From: Aestuariivita sp.
Lineage (GTDB): Bacteria > Pseudomonadota > Alphaproteobacteria > Rhodobacterales > Rhodobacteraceae
Reading direction: 5' to 3'
DNA length: 64,000 bases
NCBI RefSeq assembly: GCF_021404545.1
Contig: NZ_JAAWWD010000038.1
Span: forward strand, 42,147-106,146
Below are positions 8,282 through 17,364 of the stretch, in pieces (the first letter of the stretch is position 1; the number at the start of each line of letters is the position of its first letter). Position numbers and translations under genes: made by a program. The notes beneath the pieces are model-generated. The model had not been told where the DNA came from. It did not search any database and saw nothing but the letters and a program-made list of their open reading frames with translations.

Positions 8282-9583
8282 TCAAAACTCTTCGCTCAAG
8301 ACCGATGGTTCGCGGCGCGCGTCGCAATGGCCACGCGGGCAAACCCGGCAGGTGCTGCCGACTTCTGGTACATCCGTCTGGGCGGGCTGCGCCACCGGCA
8401 CGATCAACATGGTCGACAGATAGAGCGGATCGCTATCGAACCCTGGCGCGGCACGCGGCTGCGCGACCGCAAAGCAATCGAAATGGGCCACGCTGCGCCC
8501 GACCTGCGCCACGGTGCGGCGCAACGGGACATGCGGACGGTTCAGCGCCGCAAAGACCGGCCACAGCGGGCAGGACGCCCCGAACCGGGGCAGCGCAAAA
8601 CCGGTCACCTGCTTGCGAAAGACGATGCTGCCGGAAGCATCGCAGACCAAAAGGCCAACTTCGGTGCCCAAGGCCGCCTCGGGCATCGCCGCGATCCGGC
8701 GCAGAACCATCGGCAGCGCAACGTCAAACCGGTCCGCCAGGGCTGCCGGGTTCAGTCCCCATTCGCTCAGAGCCGCGCTCATCTCGGCCAATGGCAGTGC
8801 TGCGGCATCGCGCGCATATTGCTCCAGGACCGTCGTCGCAATGCTGCGGGCGGCGTCGGTGGTCAGACCTGGCTCTCCGCGCACCACCTGTTCCGGGCTC
8901 AGCCGGGCATGCTCCAGCACGTCGAAATGATGGTGCCGCCCGGTAAAGAACGCCTCGACCTCTTCCTGCGGGGTGGCGCGGCGTTCGGTCGCCTTCTCGG
9001 TATCGTCGAGATAATCGACCAGCAGCTTGGCACTGTCGGCCAGCCGCAGGCTGTCCTCGTTGAGGTTGCGATGAAACCGGGTGCGCCATTCCGGTTCGAT
9101 CTCGTCGTTTTCCGCCAGGATCGCGGCGGTGGATCGGATCGCCGCCGCCGTGGACAGCACTTCGTGCAGGGAGGCGGCCAGATGCGGATCGTGGGTCAGC
9201 CGATCCGACAAGGCCTCGACCGTACGCTCCAGCGAGGCCGTGCGCCGATGCGCCGCCGTAAGCGCCCCGGCCCAGCCGGGAAACCGGCCCGCGAACTCAT
9301 CGACGCGGTCGATCTCAGCCCCTGCATTGCCCAGATCTGCGGCCGCTTCGCGAAGCGCGGCAATCATCGCGGCCTCGGCCCCATCGGTCAGCAACGAGGG
9401 CTCCACCTCCAACACTGCGGCGATATCGACCAGAAGTTTCCCGCCGATTCTGCGGCGATTATGTTCAATCAGGTTGAGATAGGAGGCCGAGATACCCACC
9501 TGTCGCGCCAGATCGGCCTGACGCAGCCCGGCAATGGATCGCCGTTCGCGGATGCGGCTGCCGGTCAGAGTATCGCGTACCAT
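8282..9583 (-). CDS. XRE-family regulator with DUF2083 C-terminus (RamB/PrpR/ScfR type)
   Basis: A 433-residue transcription factor. Residues 8-65 form an XRE helix-turn-helix (RQADLARQVGISASYLNLIE, then HNRRRIGG). The C-terminal half is the DUF2083 short-chain acyl-CoA regulator domain, and close to the end is the cysteine cluster CRVCPRGHC that is typical of this family. Relatives such as RamB, PrpR and ScfR control acetate, propionate or other short-chain acyl-CoA metabolism and sense acyl-CoA. The gene is divergent from the ABC importer operon, and the shared 230-base region has two direct repeats of ATTTACAAAA, similar to the TTTGCAAA-type operators described for relatives. Regulation of the neighbouring importer and acyl-CoA genes is the natural inference. 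Confidence 0.88.
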   Translation of the reverse strand: MVRDTLTGSRIRERRSIAGLRQADLARQVGISASYLNLIEHNRRRIGGKLLVDIAAVLEVEPSLLTDGAEAAMIAALREAAADLGNAGAEIDRVDEFAGRFPGWAGALTAAHRRTASLERTVEALSDRLTHDPHLAASLHEVLSTAAAIRSTAAILAENDEIEPEWRTRFHRNLNEDSLRLADSAKLLVDYLDDTEKATERRATPQEEVEAFFTGRHHHFDVLEHARLSPEQVVRGEPGLTTDAARSIATTVLEQYARDAAALPLAEMSAALSEWGLNPAALADRFDVALPMVLRRIAAMPEAALGTEVGLLVCDASGSIVFRKQVTGFALPRFGASCPLWPVFAALNRPHVPLRRTVAQVGRSVAHFDCFAVAQPRAAPGFDSDPLYLSTMLIVPVAQPAQTDVPEVGSTCRVCPRGHCDARREPSVLSEEF

Positions 9584-9642
9584 TGTCTACGGGCACCTTT
9601 TGTCAGTCATATCAACGGCTTTCTGCGGTGCATTGAAACAGA

Positions 9643-9684
9643 ATTTACAAAACCCCCGTTCACGCTTTTCAGTTATTTACAAAA
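9643..9684. promoter_or_regulatory. Two direct repeats ATTTACAAAA, candidate operator
   Basis: Identical decamers at 9643-9652 and 9675-9684 are spaced 32 bp start to start, three helical turns, so both face the same side of the DNA. They lie between the divergent DUF2083 regulator gene and the importer operon. The core TTTACAAA differs by one base from the TTTGCAAA operator known for the PrpR/RamB family. Confidence 0.45.
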
Positions 9685-9815
9685 TTAATGTGCGCCACAA
9701 GGGGCTTATTGCGCAATTTTCCGATCCTCGGCGATAAATGATTTGCACGAAACGTGCCCGCATGCCGCGGAAAAGAGGAGCCGCGGCCATGCCTTTCACG
9801 AAATGGGAGGATTTC

Positions 9816-11162
9816 ATGTCCAAATCAGATGTCACACGTCGTGGCGTATTGAGAACCGGTGCTGTCGCTGGCGCCGGTCTGGCCGTTCCGACACTCTTTA
9901 CGGCGTCATCCGCAGCGGCCTTTACAAACGAACCGACGGGAAGTTCGGTCACGTTGGGCTTTAACGTGCCCCAAACCGGCCCCTATGCCGACGAGGGCGC
10001 CGATGAGCTGCGCGCTTATGAACTCGCGGTCGAGCACCTCAATGGCGGTGGCGATGGCGGCATGATGACCACGTTCAGCTCGAAAGCGCTGCAAGGTAAC
10101 GGCATTCTGGGCAAGAAGGTCGAATACGTCACAGGCGATACCCAGACCAAATCGGACGCCGCGCGCGCCTCGGCCAAATCCATGATCGAAAAGGATGGCG
10201 CGGTGATGATCACCGGCGGCTCGTCTTCAGGCGTGGCGGTGGCGGTTCAGGCGCTCTGCCAGGAGGCGGGCATCATCTTCATGGCCGGCCTTACACACTC
10301 CAACGACACCACCGGCAAGGACAAGCGGGCCAATGGCTTCCGCCATTTCTTCAACTCCTACATGTCCGGCGCGGCTCTGGCGCCGGTGCTCAAGAACGCC
10401 TATGGCACCGACCGCAAGGCATACCATCTGACGGCGGATTACAACTGGGGCTATACCACGGAAGAGGCGGTGAAATCCTCGACCGAGGCGATGGGTTGGG
10501 AAACCGTGAACACGGTCCTCACACCGCTGACACAGACGGACTTTTCGTCCTATATCGCGCCGGTGCTGCAATCGGGCGCGGATGTGCTGGTGCTGAACCA
10601 CTATGGCGGCAACATGGTCAACTCTCTGACCAATGCGGTGCAGTTCGGCCTGCGCGACAAGCAGGTGAACGGCAAGAATTTCGAGATCGTTGTGCCGCTC
10701 TACTCGCGGCTGATGGCCAAGGGTGCGGGCGCCAACGTGAAGGGCATCTTCGGGTCCACCAACTGGCACTGGTCGCTTCAGGACGAAGGCTCCAAGGCAT
10801 TCGTGCGCTCGTTCGGCACCAAATACGGCTTTCCGCCCAGCCAGGCGGCGCATACCTGCTATGTTCAGGCGCTGCTCTATGCGGATGCGGTGGAACGCGC
10901 GGGATCGTTCAACCCCTGCGCGGTGGACGAAGCGCTTGCCGATTTCGAGTTCGACGGGATGGGCAATGGACCCACGCTCTACCGGGCCGAGGATCACCAG
11001 TGCTTCAAGGACGTTCTGGTGGTGAAAGGCAAGGAGAACCCGAGCTCCGAGTTCGACCTTCTGGAAATCGTCGAGGTCACGCCGGTCGAGCAGGTCACCT
11101 ATGCGCCCGATCACCCGCAATTCGCGGGCGGAGCACTGGGCACCTGTAACCCCGGCGCCTGA
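9816..11162 (+). CDS. Branched-chain amino acid-type ABC importer, substrate-binding protein
   Basis: A 448-residue periplasmic binding protein of the LivK/amide (HAAT) class. The start at 9816 follows GGGAGG at 9805-9810; an upstream in-frame ATG would add 26 residues ahead of the export signal. The N-terminus carries TRRGVLRTGA followed by a hydrophobic stretch and an Ala-rich cleavage region near residue 35, which suggests Tat export. The mature part starts with VTLGFNVPQTGPYADEG, the ligand-binding opening of the family, and includes MITGGSSSGVAVAVQALCQE. It is longer than LivK (about 350) and closer in size to urea/amide-type binders. Two permeases and two ATPases follow. The substrate is unknown; the neighbouring acyl-CoA genes hint at a small organic acid. 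Confidence 0.9.
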   Translation: MSKSDVTRRGVLRTGAVAGAGLAVPTLFTASSAAAFTNEPTGSSVTLGFNVPQTGPYADEGADELRAYELAVEHLNGGGDGGMMTTFSSKALQGNGILGKKVEYVTGDTQTKSDAARASAKSMIEKDGAVMITGGSSSGVAVAVQALCQEAGIIFMAGLTHSNDTTGKDKRANGFRHFFNSYMSGAALAPVLKNAYGTDRKAYHLTADYNWGYTTEEAVKSSTEAMGWETVNTVLTPLTQTDFSSYIAPVLQSGADVLVLNHYGGNMVNSLTNAVQFGLRDKQVNGKNFEIVVPLYSRLMAKGAGANVKGIFGSTNWHWSLQDEGSKAFVRSFGTKYGFPPSQAAHTCYVQALLYADAVERAGSFNPCAVDEALADFEFDGMGNGPTLYRAEDHQCFKDVLVVKGKENPSSEFDLLEIVEVTPVEQVTYAPDHPQFAGGALGTCNPGA

Positions 11163-11173
11163 TCGCGCGCCCC

Positions 11174-11224
11174 GAAAGCCTTCGGCGAAGACTTTCACCG
11201 ACGCTGATTTTTCGACGAAAAATC
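11174..11224 (+). repeat. Two adjacent stem-loops between binding-protein and permease genes
   Basis: The first hairpin (11174-11196) pairs GAAAG with CTTTC and CTTC with GAAG around a short loop, with one mismatch. The second (11206-11224) is perfect: GATTTTTC, loop GAC, GAAAAATC. There is no T-run after either, so they look like mRNA-stabilising or attenuating hairpins that would keep the binding protein in excess over the membrane subunits. Confidence 0.7.
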
Positions 11225-11295
11225 ACCGCAAACTCACGCGTTCCGCCTGATCCCAAGGCGGAGCGCCCTCTCCCAACATCTCCAAGGTGGGCACA

Positions 11296-12327
11296 ATGGA
11301 AGCCATCATCCTGCAAATCCTCAACGGGCTCGACAAGGGGTCCGCCTATGCGTTGATCGCCCTTGGCCTGACGCTGATCTTCGGCACGCTGGGCGTTGTC
11401 AATTTCGCCCATGGCGCGCTCTTCATGATCGGGGCCTTTTGCGCGGTGACGCTCAGCCGCATCCTGACGCTGAGCCACGAGGTCATCGACCCGACCAGAG
11501 TTGATTTTCTGGGCAACCCGCTGAAGGTGGATGTGCCCTATCTCTACGATTGGTTCGGAGTCGAGACCGGAGATATGATCATCGACTGGGCGGTCCCGCT
11601 TTCGATCCTGTTCGCTATCCCGGTGATGATCGGCATCGGCGTGATCATGGAACGCGGGCTGATCAAGCATTTTTACAAGCGCCCCCATGCGGATCAGATC
11701 CTTGTGACATTCGGCCTGGCCATCGTGCTGCAAGAGATCATCAAGTATTTCTATGGCGCCAACCCGATCCCCACGCCTGCGCCCGATGCCTTTGTCGGCA
11801 GCTTCGATTTTGGCGTGTTGATCGGTTTCGAAGCCAACCAGATCATCTATCCCTATTGGCGGCTGGTTTACTTCGCCTTTGCCTGTCTGGTGATTGGCGC
11901 CGTCTTTGCCTTTTTGCAATTCACGACCTTCGGGATGGTTGTGCGCGCGGGCATGGCGGATCGCGAAACGGTTGGGCTGCTTGGCATCAATATCGACAAA
12001 CGCTTTACCATCATGTTCGGACTTGCCGCCGCCGTCGCGGGGCTGGCGGGGGTGATGTACACCCCTATCAACTCGCCCAATTACCATATGGGCATGGACT
12101 TTCTGGTGCTCTCCTTCGTGGTGGTGGTCGTGGGCGGCATGGGGTCTTTGCCCGGCGCGGTGCTGGCGGGCTTCCTTCTGGGAATTCTGGAGAGCTTTGC
12201 GTCGATGGCGCAGGTCATCGACCTCATTCCCGGCATCAATCAGGTGATCATCTATCTGGTGGCCATCATCATTCTGCTGACGCGTCCACGGGGCCTGATG
12301 GGCCGCAAAGGCGTGATGGAGGACTGA
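11296..12327 (+). CDS. ABC importer permease, LivH type
   Basis: A 343-residue inner-membrane permease with about eight hydrophobic helices. The opening ILNGLDKGSAYALIALGLTL and the following IFGTLGVVNFAHGALFM are the hallmark of LivH-type permeases, and VVVVVGGMGSLPGAVLAG near the end is the ATPase-coupling region. I chose the ATG at 11296 with AAGGTGGG upstream; an in-frame GTG three codons earlier is also possible. It forms the channel with the LivM-type partner encoded three bases downstream. The 133 bases before it hold the twin hairpins. Confidence 0.92.
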   Translation: MEAIILQILNGLDKGSAYALIALGLTLIFGTLGVVNFAHGALFMIGAFCAVTLSRILTLSHEVIDPTRVDFLGNPLKVDVPYLYDWFGVETGDMIIDWAVPLSILFAIPVMIGIGVIMERGLIKHFYKRPHADQILVTFGLAIVLQEIIKYFYGANPIPTPAPDAFVGSFDFGVLIGFEANQIIYPYWRLVYFAFACLVIGAVFAFLQFTTFGMVVRAGMADRETVGLLGINIDKRFTIMFGLAAAVAGLAGVMYTPINSPNYHMGMDFLVLSFVVVVVGGMGSLPGAVLAGFLLGILESFASMAQVIDLIPGINQVIIYLVAIIILLTRPRGLMGRKGVMED

Positions 12328-12330
12328 CCC

Positions 12331-13533
12331 ATGTTCGGATTGAACAAGAAAGACACAACCCTTCTGATCATCGTGGCGGCCCTCTGCGCCTTTGCCCCGT
12401 TCCTGCTCAACCCCTTCCCCGAAGGCTCGGACATGGCGCAATTCAATGCCGGCTATCCGGATCTGATGCAGCGGTTCGTGATCTTCGGGATTTTTGCCAT
12501 CGGCTTTAACATCCTCTTTGGCCTGACCGGGTATCTTTCCTTCGGCCACGCCGCGTTTCTGGGCGTGGGCAGCTATGCCGCCGTGTGGATGTTCAAGCTT
12601 TTGAGCATGAACATCATCCCCGCGATTATCCTCGCGGTGGTCGTGTCCGGCCTTTTCGCCCTGCTTATCGGCTTTATCAGCCTGCGGCGGTCAGGCATCT
12701 ATTTCTCCATCCTCACGCTGGCTTTTGCACAGATGTCCTTTGCGCTGGCCTATTCGGTGCTGACACCGATCACCGGTGGCGAGACCGGGCTGCAACTGGC
12801 CCTGGATGACCCGCGTATCCTAGGCATCAGCCAGACCGCCCAAGGCAACATCCCCGTACCGGGCCTTTTCGGAATGGAGATGCGCGACAGCTTTGAATGG
12901 GCCGTGGGATCGTGGCTCTTTACCTTTAACTTCGGCTATTACATCTGTGCCCTGATCATGCTGATCAGCTTTTATGTCTCGATCCGTATCTTCCGCTCTC
13001 CGTTCGGGATGATGCTGCGCGCGATCAAATCGAACCAGCAACGGCTGAACTATACCGGGCTGAATTCACGCCCCTATACGCTGGCGGCTTTCGTGATCTC
13101 GGGCATGTATGCCGGTCTGGCCGGTGGGCTGATGGCGTCGATGGACCCGCTGGCAGGCGCCGAGCGGATGTTCTGGACCGCAAGCGGCGAGGTCGTGCTG
13201 ATGACAATCCTCGGCGGCGCAGGCACCTTGATCGGTCCGATCCTTGGGGCCGGCATGATCAAATACATGGAGAATATCATCTCCAAAATCAACGAAACCA
13301 TCCTGCATGAATGGTTCTACTGGATGCCGGACGGGATCGAGGACCTCCTCGTCGCGATGGTCTATCCCTTTATCGGAAAGGGCTGGCACCTGACGCTGGG
13401 CATCATCTTCATGCTGGTGGTGATCTTCCTGCCCGGTGGCCTGGTCGAAGGCGGACAGCGCATCGCCAACCTCTTTCGCCGCCGCAAGGCCAAAAAGGAC
13501 GACACCAAAGGCACAACCGAGCCTGCGGAATAA
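12331..13533 (+). CDS. ABC importer permease, LivM type
   Basis: A 400-residue inner-membrane permease. [20 protein letters not shown] at about residues 53-72 is the family signature, and [20 protein letters not shown] is the cytoplasmic coupling loop. The C-terminal 25 residues are strongly basic (RRRKAKKDD). Compared with E. coli LivM it carries an insertion around residues 140-190 between helices. It starts three bases after the LivH-type gene and is followed after 11 bases by the first ATPase gene with a good AAGGAG site. Confidence 0.92.
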   Translation: MFGLNKKDTTLLIIVAALCAFAPFLLNPFPEGSDMAQFNAGYPDLMQRFVIFGIFAIGFNILFGLTGYLSFGHAAFLGVGSYAAVWMFKLLSMNIIPAIILAVVVSGLFALLIGFISLRRSGIYFSILTLAFAQMSFALAYSVLTPITGGETGLQLALDDPRILGISQTAQGNIPVPGLFGMEMRDSFEWAVGSWLFTFNFGYYICALIMLISFYVSIRIFRSPFGMMLRAIKSNQQRLNYTGLNSRPYTLAAFVISGMYAGLAGGLMASMDPLAGAERMFWTASGEVVLMTILGGAGTLIGPILGAGMIKYMENIISKINETILHEWFYWMPDGIEDLLVAMVYPFIGKGWHLTLGIIFMLVVIFLPGGLVEGGQRIANLFRRRKAKKDDTKGTTEPAE

Positions 13534-13544
13534 GGAGAAACGAT

Positions 13545-14300
13545 ATGGGTATTCTCGAGGTCAAGAACGTCGGCAAGCGGTTTGGAGGTCTTCAAGCGTT
13601 GGGGGATGTGAACCTCAGCGTGGCCGAGAACTCGGTCCATGCGATCATCGGGCCGAACGGGGCGGGCAAGTCCACGCTGCTCAACTGCTTTGTGGGCAAG
13701 CTGATCCCCGATACCGGATCGGTGATGTTCGATGGGCAATCGGTACTGGGCCGCTCGCCGCATGAGATCAACCAGATGGGCATCAGCCGCGTCTTCCAAA
13801 CACCTGAAATCTTCGCCGATCTCAGCGTGATGGAGAATATGATGATCCCCTGCTTTGCCAAGCGGGACGGGGCGTTTGAGATGAACGCGATCAGCTCGAT
13901 CGGGTCGCAAAAGGACATCCTGGAGCGCGCGGAGCATATGCTGGAGGACATGAACATGGCCGACAAACAGCATATGCATGCCGGATCGCTGTCGCGCGGC
14001 GACAAACGGCGGCTGGAGATCGGTATGTGCCTCAGCCAGGAGCCACGCCTGCTGCTGCTCGATGAGCCCACCGCCGGGATGGCGCGGGCCGATACCAACA
14101 ACACCATCGACCTTCTCAAACAAATCAAGGACACCCGCGACATCACCATCGCGATTATCGAACACGATATGCATGTGGTGTTTTCCCTGGCCGAGCGGAT
14201 TACCGTTCTGGCCCAGGGCACGCCGCTGGTCGAAGACACGCCCGAGAACATCAAGGGCCATCCGAAGGTCCGCGAAGCTTATCTGGGTGAAAGTGCCTGA
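13545..14300 (+). CDS. ABC importer ATPase, LivG type
   Basis: A 251-residue nucleotide-binding subunit. Walker A is GPNGAGKST, the Q loop is in SRVFQTPEIF, Walker B is LLLLDEPTAGM and the switch His lies in IIEHDMHVVF. The ABC signature reads LSRGDKRRLEI rather than the usual LSGGQ, which is a tolerated variation among LivG/UrtD proteins. AAGGAG precedes the ATG. It is the fourth gene of the importer operon and is separated from the LivF-type gene by an 84-base gap that holds a large palindrome. Confidence 0.92.
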   Translation: MGILEVKNVGKRFGGLQALGDVNLSVAENSVHAIIGPNGAGKSTLLNCFVGKLIPDTGSVMFDGQSVLGRSPHEINQMGISRVFQTPEIFADLSVMENMMIPCFAKRDGAFEMNAISSIGSQKDILERAEHMLEDMNMADKQHMHAGSLSRGDKRRLEIGMCLSQEPRLLLLDEPTAGMARADTNNTIDLLKQIKDTRDITIAIIEHDMHVVFSLAERITVLAQGTPLVEDTPENIKGHPKVREAYLGESA

Positions 14301-14301
14301 A

Positions 14302-14365
14302 CGGGTGGCGGGACAAGTCCCGCCCTACCCCATCGCCCGTAGGGCGGGACTTGTCCCGCCACCCG
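14302..14365. repeat. REP-like palindrome, copy 1 (27-bp perfect inverted repeat)
   Basis: Arms 14302-14328 and 14339-14365 are perfectly complementary over 27 bp around a 10-base loop. Each arm also contains its own dyad, GGCGGGAC-AA-GTCCCGCC, so the element can fold as one long stem or as two hairpins. A second copy lies at 63669-63730. Here it sits inside the importer operon between the two ATPase genes. Confidence 0.95.
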
Positions 14366-14384
14366 CCTGAAAAGGACGCATGAG

Positions 14385-15140
14385 ATGAACGTCAAACCCG
14401 ATTTCTCCAAAAACGCCAATATGGCCTCGACCGCGCCGGCCTTTCTGTCGGTCTGGGACATGCACGCCTATTATGGCGAAAGCTATATCGTGCAGGGCAT
14501 TAGTTTTAATGTCCATGAGGGCGAGATCCTTGCCCTTCTGGGCCGCAACGGGGCCGGCAAAACCTCGACCCTGCGGTCCATTGCGCGGCTGGGCGATCCG
14601 CAGGTCACCCACGGAGAGATCTGGCTCGACCATCAACCGCTGCACAAGATGTCGAGCCACGAGGCCGCCTCCGTGGGCCTCGGTTTGGTAGTTGAGGATC
14701 GCCGCATCATCCAGGGGCTCACGGTCGAGGAGAACCTCAAACTCGCCCAGATCGCGCCGCCCGTCGGCTGGTCGCTTGAGCGGATCTATGACCTCTTCCC
14801 CCGCCTGGGCGAGCGCAAGAGCCAGGAGGGCACGACGCTTTCGGGCGGCGAGCAGCAGATGCTGTCGATCGCCCGCGCGCTTGCGCGGGATCTCAAGGTC
14901 TTGCTGCTGGACGAGCCGTATGAGGGCTTGGCGCCGGTGATCGTGGACGAGATCGAAAAGACCCTCATCCACATCAAGGAACAGGGCATGACCACCGTCA
15001 TCGTGGAGCAAAACGCCGTGCGCGCGCTGGAACTGGCCGACCGCGCGGTGATCCTTGACACTGGCGGGATCGTGTTCGACGGGACCGCAGCGGAAGTGCT
15101 GGAAAACGCCGAGCTGCGCGCGGAGTATCTGGCGATCTGA
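14385..15140 (+). CDS. ABC importer ATPase, LivF type
   Basis: A 251-residue nucleotide-binding subunit with Walker A GRNGAGKTS, ABC signature LSGGEQQMLSIARAL, Walker B VLLLDEPYEGL and the switch His position replaced by Gln in IVEQN, as is normal for LivF. A 17-residue N-terminal extension precedes the usual start of the domain. AAAGGACG lies before the ATG. It is the last gene of the five-gene importer and pairs with the LivG-type subunit. A large inverted repeat separates it from the preceding gene, so its expression may depend on readthrough or on a processed transcript. Confidence 0.92.
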   Translation: MNVKPDFSKNANMASTAPAFLSVWDMHAYYGESYIVQGISFNVHEGEILALLGRNGAGKTSTLRSIARLGDPQVTHGEIWLDHQPLHKMSSHEAASVGLGLVVEDRRIIQGLTVEENLKLAQIAPPVGWSLERIYDLFPRLGERKSQEGTTLSGGEQQMLSIARALARDLKVLLLDEPYEGLAPVIVDEIEKTLIHIKEQGMTTVIVEQNAVRALELADRAVILDTGGIVFDGTAAEVLENAELRAEYLAI

Positions 15141-15274
15141 CGGCTGCTGCGGGTCGGTTGCGTTGGGCGACGCGCCGCGCAACCCGGCCCGCAGAGCGAA
15201 GAGACCGCTTGCCTATCGCGCGGTCAGGCGGGAAGCTGTGCCAAAGCACCGATCATGAAAGCCCGCTCTGCGAG

Positions 15275-16519
15275 ATGACAACCGATACCCTCAGACAGGT
15301 CTGGCTTCAGGATGCGCGGGCGGCGGATTTGGCGTCCTGGCTGATAGATGCGGCCATTGTCGGTCAACCCCAGCTGGCCATCCTCGAGGCCTATTGCGAA
15401 AAGCTCGTCGAGATGGGCGTCCCGCTGATGCGCGTGCACGTGACACAGACCGCGCTTCATCCTGTTTACGGCGGCGTCGGCTTTGACTGGCACCAAACCC
15501 AGGCCCCGGTGCGCCACGAATATGCCCACACTGAAGAGGCGCCGGAAAACTGGCTTGTCAGCCCTTTCTTTCACATGATGTCAAACGGACTCTCGGTCTA
15601 TCGCGAGCGGATCGGCGACGCGACCGCGCCCAGCCGGTTTCCCGTGCTCAATGAGATGCGCGCTTTGGGCGCCACGGACTATCTTGCGCTTGCCCGGCTT
15701 TTCGACGATTCGGAGGACGGCGAGCCCGTGGGCCTCGACGACCGTCGCGAGGGCGCGATTGTCTCGTGGATGTCACAGGCCGCCGACGGCTTTTCCGAGG
15801 CCGATATCCTGCTCATTCGTGCCACCTTTCCGTCGCTGTGCCTGACCTTGAAATCTGGCACACACCAACAAACCGCAGAGGATTTGCTGGGGATCTATCT
15901 GGGGCGTGACGCGGGGCGGCGCGTGCTGTCAGGGGAGATCCAGCGCGGCTCCTCGCGGTGGATCGACGCGGTCATCTGCTATTTCGACCTTGAAGGGTTT
16001 ACCAGCATGTCACGCCGGATCGAAGGTGAGGCGCTGATCGCGATGCTGAATGACTATTTCGGGCTTGTTGTGACCCGCATCGAAGAGCATGGCGGCAATG
16101 TCCTGAAATTCATGGGCGACGGGCTGCTGGCGATCTTTGATCGCGAACTGCTGTCGGACGCATCGGACCGCGCTTTGCGGATGGCCACTGCCCTGGATGA
16201 TAAGATGGCCGGGCACAGCAGCGCCCGCTCGGCCAAGGGGCTGCCCATATTGGGCTATACGATGGCCTTGCATGCAGGCCGTGTGCTTTACGGTAATATC
16301 GGCGCGGATGAACGGCTCGACTTTACTGTCATCGGCCCTGAGGTGAACCTGGCCGCCCGTCTCGCCGACATGCATCGCCCGCTGGGACAGCATGTGATCG
16401 TGTCCGAAACGCTGGCCCACGACGTCAAGGACCCACCGGTCGATCTGGTCTCTCTGGGGCGCTATATGCTGCGTGGCGTGGATCAGCCCCAAGAGCTGTT
16501 TACGATCTACAAGGGCTGA
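15275..16519 (+). CDS. Class III adenylate/guanylate cyclase
   Basis: A 414-residue soluble protein. The N-terminal 220 residues are a sensor-like domain of the type found before many rhizobial and roseobacterial cyclases (MRVHVTQTALHPVYGGVGFD, then WHQ). The C-terminal cyclase domain has metal-binding aspartates in CYFDLEGFTSMSRR and FMGDGLLAIF, and the transition-state segment VIGPEVNLAARL. It would make cAMP (or cGMP) in the cytoplasm. The start is not marked by a strong ribosome-binding site. It lies 134 bases after the importer operon on the same strand and converges with the 3-hydroxybutyrate dehydrogenase gene. Whether it belongs functionally to this metabolic cluster is open. Confidence 0.85.
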   Translation: MTTDTLRQVWLQDARAADLASWLIDAAIVGQPQLAILEAYCEKLVEMGVPLMRVHVTQTALHPVYGGVGFDWHQTQAPVRHEYAHTEEAPENWLVSPFFHMMSNGLSVYRERIGDATAPSRFPVLNEMRALGATDYLALARLFDDSEDGEPVGLDDRREGAIVSWMSQAADGFSEADILLIRATFPSLCLTLKSGTHQQTAEDLLGIYLGRDAGRRVLSGEIQRGSSRWIDAVICYFDLEGFTSMSRRIEGEALIAMLNDYFGLVVTRIEEHGGNVLKFMGDGLLAIFDRELLSDASDRALRMATALDDKMAGHSSARSAKGLPILGYTMALHAGRVLYGNIGADERLDFTVIGPEVNLAARLADMHRPLGQHVIVSETLAHDVKDPPVDLVSLGRYMLRGVDQPQELFTIYKG

Positions 16520-16560
16520 ACCCAAACCTCGCTGGCGGGCCGGAGGCAGCTTTTGGGGCC

Positions 16561-17364
16561 TTACTGCGCGGTCCACCCGCCATCCACGGGAATCGCGGTG
16601 CCCGTCACGTTATGGGCAATTGGCGCACAGAGCCACAGCGCAAGCGCCCCGATCTCCGCCGGTTCCGACAGCCGACGGCTGGGTTGTTTCTCCGACAGAA
16701 GATCGGCAATGCCCGCCTCCAGATTGCCGCCAAAGGCCGCAGCGCGGGCGTCGATCTGCGGCTGGATAATGGCCGTTTCGGTCCAGCCCGGGCAGATGCA
16801 GTTCACCGTCACACCGCCCAGATCGCGCTTTCCCAAAGCCGCATATTCCAATGCGGCCACCCGGCTGAGACCCACCAGACCGAATTTCGCCGCCACATAG
16901 GGCGCCTTGTCCTTTGAGGCAACGAGTCCATGCACCGAGGCGATGTTGATCACCCGTCCATATCCCCTCTCGGCCATCCCGGGCAGAGCGCCTTGCATTG
17001 TGTGAAAGGCGGCCGACAGGTTGACGGCAAGGATGGCGTCCCAGGTCTCGCCCGGCATCTCGGCCAGCGGAGCGGTGTGCTGGATCCCGGCGTTGTTGAC
17101 CAGGATATCCGGCCCGCCCCAGGCCGCGACCGCCGCCATCAGCTCAGCAATCCGGTCGGCATTACGCAGATCCCCCGCAAAGAACTCGGCCTGCGGCGCG
17201 CCCTTGGATTTCAGATGGGCGCAGACCTCCTCGATCTGCGCATCGCCCGCGATCCCATGCACCGCGATCCGCGCCCCGGCCTCGGCCAGCGCTTCGGCAA
17301 TGGCCAGGCCGATGCCTTTCACCGATCCGGTCACCAGCGCGGTCTTTCCCGATAGATCCGTCAT
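16561..17364 (-). CDS. 3-hydroxybutyrate dehydrogenase (SDR family)
   Basis: A 267-residue short-chain dehydrogenase. The nucleotide-binding motif is TGSVKGIG at residues 12-19, NNAG is at 90-93, and the catalytic residues are Ser143 (NIASVHG), Tyr156 and Lys160 (PYVAAK). The sequence around ASVHGLVASKDKAPYVAAKF fits D-3-hydroxybutyrate dehydrogenases, which convert 3-hydroxybutyrate to acetoacetate with NAD, and the length (about 260) agrees. The gene overlaps the acyl-CoA ligase gene upstream by four bases, so it is the last gene of a thiolase-ligase-dehydrogenase operon. The set could feed acetoacetate into acetyl-CoA. Confidence 0.85.
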   Translation of the reverse strand: MTDLSGKTALVTGSVKGIGLAIAEALAEAGARIAVHGIAGDAQIEEVCAHLKSKGAPQAEFFAGDLRNADRIAELMAAVAAWGGPDILVNNAGIQHTAPLAEMPGETWDAILAVNLSAAFHTMQGALPGMAERGYGRVINIASVHGLVASKDKAPYVAAKFGLVGLSRVAALEYAALGKRDLGGVTVNCICPGWTETAIIQPQIDARAAAFGGNLEAGIADLLSEKQPSRRLSEPAEIGALALWLCAPIAHNVTGTAIPVDGGWTAQ

